NCBI RefSeq assembly: GCF_000003815.2
Contig: NC_049992.1
Location: 20,646,894 to 20,710,893 of the forward strand
DNA: 64,000 nt
From: Branchiostoma floridae
Taxonomy: Eukaryota; Chordata; Leptocardii; Amphioxiformes; Branchiostomatidae
Direction: 5' to 3'
How positions within the stretch are numbered: position 1 is the first letter of the stretch; each line of letters opens with the position of its first letter. Positions 23,201-35,200 of the stretch are shown one piece after another. The notes under the pieces were generated by a model that was not told where the DNA came from, made no database searches, and saw only the letters and a program-made list of their open reading frames with translations. The position numbers were made by a program, and so were the translations under genes.

Positions 23201-26200
23201 AGGAACGGCAGGTAGAGATAGAGAAGCAGAAGTTAGAAGCTGAAGATAAAGAGAAGGAACGGCAGGTAGAGATGGAGAAACTGAAGTTAGAAGCTGGAAA
23301 GCTGAAGTTAGAAGCAGAAGTTCGAAGCTGAAGAGAAAGAGAAGGAACGGCAGGTAGAGATGGAGAAACTGAAGTTACAGGCTGGAAAGCTGAAGTTAGA
23401 AGCAGAAGTTCGAAGCTGAAGAGAAAGAGAAGGAAACGCAGGTAGAGATGGAGAAACTGAAAGTTACAGCTGAGGAAAAAGAGAGAGAAAAGCAGGAGAA
23501 GGAAGCNNNNNNNNNNNNNNNNNNNNNNNNNNNNNNNNNNNNNNNNNNNNNNNNNNNNNNNNNNNNNNNNNNNNNNNNNNNNNNNNNNNNNNNNNNNNNN
23601 NNNNNNNNNNNNNNNNNNNNNNNNNNNNNNNNNNNNNNNNNNNNNNNNNNNNNNNNNNNNNNNNNNNNNNNNNNNNNNNNNNNNNNNNNNNNNNNNNNNN
23701 NNNNNNNNNNNNNNNNNNNNNNNNNNNNNNNNNNNNNNNNNNNNNNNNNNNNNNNNNNNNNNNNNNNNNNNNNNNNNNNNNNNNNNNNNNNNNNNNNNNN
23801 NNNNNNNNNNNNNNNNNNNNNNNNNNNNNNNNNNNNNNNNNNNNNNNNNNNNNNNNNNNNNNNNNNNNNNNNNNNNNNNNNNNNNNNNNAGTTCATTGAG
23901 GCATGTGCCACAGACTTGGCCACTCACCTACGAGAGCGAGCCCCGCAGTCCATGAAAGAGATGGCAGAGATGGCTCAGCATTTCCGAGAGGCTCATAAGC
24001 GGGAGCTGGCAACCCGGGTGGACACGGTGGAAGTTAACAATCCCGGAGGTGCCCGCGTTGTCAAGAAGTGCTACAACTGTAACAGCCCGGAGCACTTGGG
24101 CAGGGCCTGCCCGCAAGTGAGACAACTGATGGGGCCGTCCCAAGCGACGTCATTATACGCCAGCAACGGAAAAGTGACAGGGTACGAGTGCGACGGAGAA
24201 GTCGAGGGAACACCGATGACTATGTTGTGCATCCATGGGGACGTGCAAAACTATCCGACCGCAAGAGTCACTATCAAGGTGGGGAGTACAACCTATGCAG
24301 TTAGGGCCAACGTGAGCCAAAACCTGCCAAGACCTGTCATCCTCGGACGTGACATCCCGAACCTGGCCAAGCTTGTACAGACAGCTCCAACGCAAAAGTT
24401 CGATCAGGAGACCACATCCGCAGGGGACTGGAGGATAGCCTCCACCAATAACGGACCAGCATTCGGTTGCCATGGAGACGGAGGAGGTCGCGGGGTTACA
24501 GGCGGGACGGGGAATACGAGCCGAGGATTCACGTATGGAGGGAGCCAGCCTGGCTTTGGCCAGCAGGATATCGTGACATGCACAACCATGGTGGCGGCCG
24601 GGGGCCGGGGAGCAGGAAACGATATGGCCCGCCTGTCCGCACTAACTACCGCCTGATCGTGAAGAACTTGTCCAGTCGCTGTAGCTGGCAGGACTTGAAG
24701 GATTACATGCGGCAAGCTGGAGAAGTTACCTTTGCTGATTTGCACAAGCAGAACAGGAATGAGGGGATTGTGGAATTTTCCACCTACCCAGACATAGAGA
24801 ATGCTTGACGGGACTGAAATCTATGGTTGTAAGATCAAACTGGTGGAGTCTAAGCCTGCATGAAGCACTACCGATATGGTGAATCAGCAAGGAAAAGTAC
24901 TGATGAATATGGGCTTGAGAATTGTAACTGCATGGAAAAAGGACTGATGAATACGGACACTAGAGTAGCCTTGCCTGTTAAAAAAAAAAGAAAAGAAAAG
25001 AAAAGGGTAGTTCTGAGTTATTAGACGTTTAACTTTGTTATTAGATATTCTAGGTCGCCGATGTTTCGAACGGACACTTGAACTTTAGTTTGATGGCAGT
25101 AGTTTTGTAATAGTAGTTTGTTTTGTTAATGTCTGTATACAATGCATGCCTACAGGACTCAGACTGCAACATAGGAAGTTTCTTGGAGTAGTTAATGATT
25201 GTAACGAGTGTATCAATGAAAGAAGCGGGGACAGATGTGACAGAGTCACTGTAATAGTTTTAGTCATGCCCAGGGCTAACTGCGCATGGGCAGGGATGAG
25301 GGGCTCAGGAGACGGAGAGGTTGGCAGTGTGAAGTCCTGCTATGTAGATTTAGAGGTTTCGTGGATTAAAAGAGCAACATCGGAACAACAGCGTCGGTCT
25401 ATCTTGTGACAATGCCCCTTGTCTGATTTTTATTTTATGTCTCTAGGTTTGCCCAGCCTTGCTGTGGTTAGACAGTCAAGTATTTTTTTTTCATCTTATA
25501 AATATGCACATTTACTAGGTTATATAGAACAAGAATAAGAAGACTAAAGAAATGTGTGTTAAGTATGTTGCGAGGCTTCAATGATCTTTTCTTTTCAAAC
25601 ACATTGCAGGTCATCGCAAGACTACAGCAACGAGATGTTGGTGGTGCAAGGCGGAGACCAGCAGATTGCCGCGGCCATCACGGAGATGTACACGACAGCC
25701 CTAACAGCAGAGCTGAAGGACTGGTTAGAGTCTATCAAAGACTACCCAAAACCCTTCTCCTTTGTGTTGCGACGAGTAACCGATGTACTGAACATCCCCT
25801 CTGACTCGCTCTTCCCTGCAGGACAGGTGGACTATGGCTGCCTTGGTAAAACGTAAGTTACCCAATTGTAATTTTAGAATCGATGATTTTAAACCTGTCG
25901 TTGAAAAATGATTTCTGGATAAAATCTAAAATCTAGGATTTAAACTTGGCGACAGTGTAATCGAATTCTTATTTCTTCTTCCTAGACATCTAAAGACAGA
26001 AAAGGGGACGGGCAAAAAGTACTACATACAAACAACAACAAAGAACAGCGAGGACAGTCAACACAAAACGATGAATACAACAAGCATGGACGATTCAACA
26101 GTGACAGTCTCTGAGATTCGCTATTGCAACTTCGCCGACCGCAAAGCCCTTGAGGAAAGCATGAGTAAGAAGAGGATGTCACTTGACCGTGCAGTAACGG

Positions 26201-29200
26201 TGTACCTGGAAGAGGTAAAGAAACTATAATTATTCTTCAAAGCATGCCAACTAAATTACATGGATGGGAGGTAAAGAAACAAAAATATTTACAAAATCTG
26301 AAGGGAGAGCGTGTCATGTGTGGCGTGTGCACCAGAGCCCATCCATCTTCACTCATCCGAGACGGGGGCCGATACCGACTTTCAAGCACTTTTGAACCTT
26401 TGCTGACGTCAAACTTCCGGTCTGGATTTAAAACATAGACTTGAGGTCATTGCATCTTAACCCTATTCAGACCGGGCTTTTTTGGTCATCCCTGGCCGGG
26501 GGGGGGGGGGGGGGGTGGCGTGGGCTTTTGAGGCCCTCCACTTCTAAGTCTTATTATAATAACTCTTGAACGACGTGCCTTATAGAACCAAATTTTCAGG
26601 ACATGATATCGATGTAATATCTGACAAGTGGGACCGTGTACCACGATCGTCAGCGCGTTGGTCTCAGGCCCGAGAGGTCCGGGTTTCAAATCCGCTTGCC
26701 GTGTCACCGATCTTGTGCCCTTGGGAAAGGCACTTTGTACGACTTTCCCCACTTAACTCAGGTGTGAATGAGTACCTAGCTGCGGCTAGTGGCAGTGACA
26801 GGCCTTTGTGGTGGTAAAAGGCCATAGGGGCATGTTCGGGCATGACGCACCCGCCATGACACATGAGTCAGGGGTAGGAGGAACCCCTTGCATCCTTGGT
26901 CGAAAGTCCTCCTAGGAGACAGAAACTCCAAACAACAAACCTGCATCTGCTGGGGCCGTCTTACACGTTGCATACAGTTGCCCCTGTAGGACTAGTGTGC
27001 CAGTGGACGAGAGGGTAAAGAAGGACGTGCACACCCCTCCTTCACCTTAAAAACCCAAGTGCAGGCCAGGCAGACGGGTCGCCTTAAAAACCCGTCTGCC
27101 TACCATTGTCTTCCGAGACAGACGGATGCCAAGAAAAAAAAAAATATTGAACGTTTGACGTTACGTTGGCGTAGGATTACGTAATTATGACGTCATCAAT
27201 TTGATTATATTGGCCAGACCCATGAAAAAAGGGTATTCTCAGAAAACTTGAAGTTATACTACAAAAATGTAACAAGTGCACATAGAATAATAATGTTTGT
27301 TACGACTTTTATTGCCAATAGCAACATCGACGACGTCATAATGACGTCATAAAATGAAGTTATGCACATCTAAGATACGAGTTAGGTTCCGCCATACTAT
27401 ATCCACCACCTTGAATTTTTACCTTTGCCAGAATGGCTAAGGTTATGTTTTGGGCTTGTGAGTCTGTGTGTGTGTCTGTGTGTGTGTGTGTTAACAGCAT
27501 AACTCAAGAAGTCTTGGATGAATCCCGATAATATTTGGTAGGTGGGTAGGGTTCGGGAAAACGAAGGTCAAGTTCGATAATGGGCCCCCTAGCGGCTTGC
27601 TAAGGTACTGCAGCGGAAACTCAATTTTTTATATCTCGTGTTCTGGACATGCTGTGGTCATGATTTATGGGTGGTAGATAGCCCACGGGGCAGAGAGTAT
27701 GTGCTGTGAGTTTGGCCCCCCTAGCGGATTTTTGGTACTGCAGGCGCCGGTTTCCTTTCAAACTTTGGACGAGAATAACTCTGCAACGTGTTGACGGATC
27801 TTCATGATTTTTGGTATGTAGATAGAATGAGTGTTGACTTACATAATTGAATACTAATTATGTAAATCAGCAGCTAATTTGCATAATTAATGAGGAAAGT
27901 TTATAAATCCACTGCATTCCATGATAGGACTTTCAAACTTGTCACATATGTAGTTGAGAAGGAGAGAAATGTCAATATGATGGCCTCATTTGCATAATTA
28001 ATGAGAAAATTTGAACATGTTGACGGATCATCATGTTTTTTGGTATGTAGGTAGCGTAAGTGAAGACCTACATAATGAGATACCAATTATGCAAATCAAC
28101 AGATAATTTGCATAATTAATGAGGACATTTTATAAATCCACTACATTCCATGATAGGACTTTGAAACTTGTCACATATGTAGCTGAGAGGAGAGAAATGG
28201 CTATACATAATTATCATGCAAATGATGATCTCATTTGCATAATTAATGAGAAAATGTGAACGTGTTGACGGATCGTCATGATTTTTGGCATGTAGATAGC
28301 CTAAGTGAAGACTTATATAATGTGATACTTATTATGCAAATTAACAGCTAATTTGCATAATTGATGAGGAAAAGTTTATAAATCCACTGCATTCCATTAT
28401 AGTACTTTCATCAAAGTTGTCACATATGTAACTGAGAAAGAGGGAAGAGAGTAAGAGGTGTATTTAAAGACTTTGAAAGAGAATAAGTCAAGAATGGATC
28501 AAAGGATCATCATGATTTTTGGTATGCTGATAGCTTAAGTTATGCTTGATACAATTTGATATCAATTAATTGTAACTTGGGATCTAATTTGCATAATCAA
28601 TGCCGAAATTTTATAAACTCCAAGCATGTGATTATGAAGAAAATGAAATGAGTAACGCATTTGTCTACAGACATCATTCTACATAACAAACCTGGTTTAT
28701 TTGGCAAAGGTATGTGTTCGTGGAACTCTAGTTAAAACTACTTTTTTGTAACAAATAATCACATAGGGCCATAGAAATAGACCAAATTCATTCATTTAGA
28801 TGGTTTTTGATGATTAAATACCAGGTAGTTACAAAGTTTATGGGATAATACGCTTGTTATTCTTGATCTGGCCATACAGTCCGCCATCTTGGATTTTGGG
28901 CTGATGACGTCATCAAATTAGCATAGTTTATGCATATATAGTTATGAAAGATATGCTAAATATTATAAGATTTTATTTATGTAACAAATTAGCAGTAATA
29001 TAGCAAATAAATGTGAAAAATACATTGTTAGAACCAAAAATTGTGATTTTTGGCAAAACTGCCTGTCAACAAACGGTTGAAAAACTTCGTAAATTGTTGC
29101 CAACAATATTTTAGGAAAACTCATCAAATTTGGTTGCTTTAGCGTAAGGCGTTCTGGCGTTATAAGACATCAAAGTTGCCGCAGGCCTCAAAAGCCCCCC

Positions 29201-32200
29201 CGCCCGGTCTGAATAGTGTTAAAGGGATCACCGGACAGATCGAAAGCTTGTTGGTAAGAGCTCAATTTTCGTGTTCCCTTTAAAAGTTTAATAATTAGAA
29301 TTGTATCATAATGTTGATTACCGTCACAGATAAACGTACTTGATGTTTTCTTCGTAGGGTCGTATACTTAGCTCAGACTTCCTCCTGCCCGCCGGAGAGG
29401 CAGGCTGTGAAACCGCCATGTTAGCCTTCCTCCAGGGGGACAACACCGGCGTGCCAACATGGGAAGACATGACCGGGGGGAAGGAATTCACGGTCGTTTT
29501 TGACATGCCCTACGACATCCCTGGCATCGTTCAGGCACAAGACGTGCTGGAACTGAAGTTCTTCCGTCATCTGTGGTTTTCCAGTAGGAGGGGGTTCGTG
29601 CCTCATCTGTACGATGGCTACGAAAACGGAGAAAGCAATGATATTCAAAGAAAGAAGGTACCATTTACAACATCATTTTTTATTAACGTCATTATTGTCA
29701 TTTGCTTTATAAATATATAATAGCATCAAGCTATATCTTCTATCATTAGGGATAAATTTGACTGATTTTGCAGGTAAGCGTGTTTGGCCTTGTGATGACG
29801 TATGAAGAAGAAACCGGTCTCTTCCATGTGGCAGATGACGACTTCAATGCCTCTAAAGCATTCCTACCAGAGTTACCAACATGGGTAAAATATCGCAGCG
29901 TAGCCAGAGCGGAGTACAAGAAATTACTCAACCACCTGGTTCAGAAACCGTGAGTAATCTCAGTTCCAATTATTTCTAACATGGGATCAGGTAGAGTTCT
30001 AAACATTGTTATTTGGGCGAGGATGGGGGTAAACCCGATGGTATAGCAATGTGTGCAGTCTAGAAGAATTCTAAAGATTGCACAGGGACGTGTCCACAGG
30101 GTTGCTAGTCTACAAGATGTGTGTGTTGTCAATTTCCAAGAAAATCTCTACAGAAGATCTTAGAACATAAAGAAACTGAAGAAAATGTTTAATCTTCTTC
30201 CATTGGAATTGGCATTGAATAAATTCATTTCAATAAAGTCAATAGAATAATTTGCTGTGTATGCAACCCGTTCTTCATATTTTACAGTGATACAGTTGGA
30301 GACGTCCCGTGTAGCATCCATTGGTCCAATGCGCATCGCTTTGACCCGACCGATGGAGGAAAGTGCATCCACTTCACTGCCGCGTCAGAAGGAGACATCT
30401 TTGTTGTGTTCGCCAGCATCCCGCAGAACCATGAGACTTGGGTGTACATACAGATATCGCCAGAGGGAGTTGTATTGTACAAGGTGTAGCGCACTCATAT
30501 TTCTTAATTAAAGCACTATCAGTCAGTTATAAGTACTGATACATGGTAGTTTTAGAAAGTCGCGTTTTGTGGTTACCCACCTTCAAAGACGACTTAAAAT
30601 TGCTCTGACGTTTGTATCCTGAGCGTCGCATGTTTTATTTGGAGTTCAGTCTTGGTCAATTTCGTACATTGACACACACAAAATACGCGGCTTTGCCCCT
30701 CCTGACGAGTAATTTAAGTCACTTCTCTAGCAGACTCAAGCCATTTACGGCGACAGCCTGATTGGGTACCCTAAGGTTCTTTTTTCACAGTGCTGATATT
30801 GTTTTTGCTAATTAGGAAACCGCAATTTTAGATGTTTGCTAAAAACAAATGAAAAAGTCAGAGGAACCAATACTAGTACAGAGCACATCAATATAGATAA
30901 ATTTTATACGATTTCGTAGTAAAATATCCCTAAAGTACCATTGTATATTATGGCTAATATTTAGAATGCACCTGTTTAGGCATTGCGGCTCCAGACAACC
31001 CAGCTTAGGGACAACGCCGGTGGTCTTGGCTCTGCAATCCTGTACCAGTCCTACTTTGTCTGTGTGACTGAAGATGTGGAGAAAAGGACCACAGTCATTC
31101 AATACGGGAAGACGCCTGACAATGAGGTTTGTTTATAACCTGAGATGCCCTTACACATTAGGTTCCCTTTTTACGCGCTCGAACTCACTGCGTTAAATTG
31201 GTGTTCTGTGAGTGATCAGGCTGGGATGAATAAGTTTTTAACAGATTTACCTAAATAACATACTTAGACAAAAAATGCAATCATACTATTAATTAGAAAA
31301 GCAAATGAAATGGTTGATAAGAAACCCGAACAAAGAAATAAGCATAAACTACAATTGTTTACCAAAGAAGTGTGGCCATAAAGGTAGAACAGGAACGAAT
31401 GTCATTGTGCCAACAGAAACGAGCTGAGTGTTCAACTCGCTTATTTTTGTGATTCTTGCCCTTCTAGTCTTTATAACTGATTTGTACAATCTAGCTTAGA
31501 GATTAAAACTACGCAATGGGCATTATAAGATACCACATATGTACACGTGTTTTTTCGTGAGATAAATTTCTCCGAAATTACTCGTTCGGGTGGCGATGCA
31601 CTGCTGAAATGTCTGATACAACTTTCATTTACAGCGTATATATCTTTAAGGTTACTTTACTGGTTTAATTGCGAAGTTTCTAGACATTTGGGGGGACGGG
31701 GGTATTTAATACAAGTTTGGTCGTTTCGCCGCGGACCAGTGCCATCGCCACTTTCTATTTCTTACAATAGGGTTATATTATGGCTTGTATTATATTGAGG
31801 TTCACCTAGTCTCTACCAGGCTCCCAGGTCGCAAATATTACTCCTCGGCCAACCAACTCCTCTGGTGTGTTTTTTGTCTATTTGGCCAATTCCTACTATT
31901 TTCCAGAGACCTGGAGTGCCTGGTAGAGGCTAGGGTTCACCAGTTATGTAGGAGTTTCGGTCGGCGCTTTGACAAATATGCTCAGTTGTCCAGATTAATA
32001 TACGATAATTGTTTGTTGTTTTACCAAACACTGGTAATAGGAGAGACCACATGTCTGGCTGAGTTTCACATTCACTGAGCTGGCGTCCCTTCAGTACTAC
32101 TCCTTCGGCAGCGGGGAGTCTCCTGTGAAAGTCATGGGACTGTCTCTACTGGACAGGTCGGCAAAGGACTTCATCATCTGCCGAGAAGGGACGGAAATGA

Positions 32201-35200
32201 TTAACGGGGTGTGTCAACAGAAATGTCACTCCGAGTGTACAGGTGAGTTTTATTACACAGGGCTCGAAAATACTTTTCCTCTGCATCCCTGGACTGGTGC
32301 GGGTAACATTACAAATAACATGCACCAGACACATTTTAACTGCACCACTCTGGATTTAGGAAGTATTGATCATACTAAAATTGCTCAGGAACAATTGCTA
32401 TTTTCACTTTTATACTTTATAGGTGATAACAGTTAATTCAGGTAAAATCAATCCACATCCACCTGCATCATAGGACATTTATGTACTATAAAACCCAGTA
32501 CATGAACTAGTGCAGGTTAGGTGCAGGTAGACACCAGAAATACTTGCACAGCTTCAATTTTACCTGCACTAACCTGGTATTTCAAGCCATGTTACATAAT
32601 CTATACAGTCTTTTATATCCTGAAATTGTCTAATTGACAATATCATAGAATTTCAATAAAGTTTGATACAATACCAGAAGACGCTCCCGTCATTAAAGAG
32701 TGTAACATCAATTTAGATTGATATTTGCAACATTATTGGATTGCTTAAACTATCTTTATCATATTTGCCAAGAAGGTTTGTTTTCGTCAGCTTCCATGTG
32801 CTTTTATTTCTATCTTGTACCTTTGCGTCATTTCGGGCTTCGAAAGATACTCAACGAACTTCAGATGTAAAGAACGAATTTTCTTTGTTTTTGTTTATTT
32901 TGTTGTAATACTTTTACGTCTTACACAATATCTAAATTATTAAAAATTGGAGAGAAAACAAAACAGTAACGCAGTGAACGAACCCCGTAGTGACGCAAGC
33001 TTGACACAAGTGCGGTGGGAGCGCACCTTTACAGCACTTCTGGGCTAGAAGAACATCTGAGATAGGCCTGCAAAATGGATATCGTCCTGTACGTCCGGCA
33101 TTAGGACTGGGTATCGGTACAGTGTACCGGTACAAAACCGTTTTTCTTATTGGACCGGTCCAGAAAAACCGGACCTGAAAAAATTAGGTGGACCGGATGT
33201 TGGACCTTTTAGAAAAAGAAAAAGATTATTTGATCAGGCATTCACACGTTTTGGCGCTTGCAGGTGGAAGAAATTAACAAGAGCGAAGCAGATTAGAGTT
33301 TATAGTCATTTCTACCAAGTTTTACTGTCAATTGTACAGGTGCACTTAGCGTTGTTAGATTTTAAAACGCCAGTGTGAGTCTAATACTCCACCAAGCTGA
33401 TTTCTTTGTAGTAAAATGGACCATTATTATGATTCAGACTGAATCAGGTCCAGGTTCAGGTCCGGACCTGGACCTGATCCTCTGGACCTGAACCGGACCT
33501 AAAGTTTCTGTACCGGTACCCACTCCTATCCGGCATACATTTTTATAATTTTTTTGTGCAAATCTGTCTATGTCTTTGTTTTCAGCCAGTAGACAGTCTT
33601 GGATTAAAAATAAATGTGCTTATAAATGTCTATTTATCCTCCAACAGCTGGGACGGTCACAGTAGGGCTATGTGAAAATGAAAACTTGAGTATTCCGTAC
33701 TTGGAGCACAAAAGAGTTTTGTTCAAATCTTGTACACAGGTTGTCGAACAAGTGGATCAAATTCCCCAATGGACTGCATCGCCTGTAAACATCTGAAGGT
33801 GCCTTATCCCTACACGGAGGGCCCACCCGACGCCTTTAAGTGTGTCGCGCAGTGTCCTAGGCATTTTGAACCTATCAATGTTTTAAAAACCTGTACATGT
33901 AAGTAAAGCATATTACAATGCTTTTGTGTCTTGGAGTTTAAAACTTTCAGGATGAATTTGGGTGTTTTGTCATTCATTGTTCTGAATAAATGTCGTAGCA
34001 CACTCTTAATGCAGGCTTTGCTCATTTTGTAAAATTTCGTTTTAAAAAGTAATTAGTAGTATTATGATAAAGAATAGCAGGGTTTGCTTACTTTATCAGG
34101 TACACTGTATTCTAAAATAAAAAAAAGAACTACTGTTATCTAACACTCAAATTATTTTGCAGGTATCAAAAGGATGGAGGAGGCCCGCCCTGATGGTGTT
34201 GTGGACTGTGTGACAGAGTGTCCCCTGACGCACTTTGATGATAACAAAGTCTGCAAAAGTAAATAGACTAACTTCCCTTATTTATAGTGAATTTACCGGG
34301 CACTGCTAAGTTAAGGCATAAAGCTTAACTCTGCACATTTCAATTAAATGTAAATCTTTATGATATAATCATGCTCGTTATCATTGAAATGTACAAAGTA
34401 GCGATTTTAGGTTAGAAAAATTAATTAGTCAATTCTCAGTCAAAACTGCTTGACTGTTTGGGAAACTCCTCTTTTAATCATAGCCATAAAATGGCAATAT
34501 ATTTTATTCAACCAAATAGCTAAGTATTAAAGGGCAGGTATCGTCTGTTACAACAATAATCTCTTTGCCCTTTTTCTTCGGAATAATACGTTGTACGAAG
34601 GACCATAGGGACAAAACCAGTTTTAGCGGAGGAGCTGTGTGCTCACAGCGAAGGGACTGCATGCTCGGCGAAGGAGCTGTGTGCTCGGCGAACGAGCTGT
34701 GTTCTCACAGCGAAGTGGCTGCGTGCTCGGCGAAGGAGTAATAAGACTGAACATAGCTACTCATTCAGATACCGATTCGACAAAACTGAAATTTCTTAGA
34801 TTCGCCCCAAAACGTCCATGCATGTCAGATATTGTTTCAAGTGATCTGTAACAACTCATTAAATGTAAATTCAAATATAGATGATATTAGAAAGTATTAA
34901 GTATTTCAACTATTAAGTGCAAACTAGATATTGGCAAACGAAACCTAGCGACAATATCATGAACTACGTCCAACTCACTAGCAGAAAACAAGTCAGGTCT
35001 TGCAAAATCCTACATTTTCACAATACCAATCAAATTTTACCGGATTTAATTAACGAGCCACAGTGGGCCTAATTGATGATTAGTAATAGGAAATGGGCTA
35101 CAAAATCGGCTGCTAAACAGGACAGCACTCATCAGCAGTACAAAAGTAGCTTGCCAGACACCGGCATCAGAGTTGGTCCATTAGTTTTTAATACCTTGTA

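Larger units (their letters stand above)
23002..25411 (+). mobile_element. rearranged LTR retrotransposon (Ty3/gypsy-like) with captured SR-protein fragment
   Basis: A matching 5-bp duplication ATGCC flanks the unit (22997-23001 and 25412-25416). The 3' LTR is 25236-25411, TGTGACA...TGTGACA, preceded by a purine-rich tract. The 5' LTR is reduced to its first 20 bp or so (TGTGACAGAGTCACTGTAAT at 23002). Inside are a coiled-coil region, gag with a CCHC knuckle, a protease lacking its active-site segment and an SRSF-type RRM, and then an A-rich tract near 24980. No reverse transcriptase or integrase is present, so it is non-autonomous. Confidence 0.8.
26461..29218. mobile_element. TTAA-flanked MITE, inverted copy 2, with two nested insertions
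   Basis: Left end CCCTATTCAGACCGGG after TTAA (26457-26460). The right end complements it, before TTAA (29219-29222). Internally it is the reverse complement of 17403-18347. It is interrupted by a SINE (26631-27146) and by a 1.3-kb repeat (27422-28732), so those two insertions are younger than the MITE. Confidence 0.8.

Noticed and set aside
23122-24810. Host coiled-coil or zinc-knuckle gene nested in the intron
   Set aside because: LTR, target duplication, purine tract and retropepsin remnants identify a retrotransposon.
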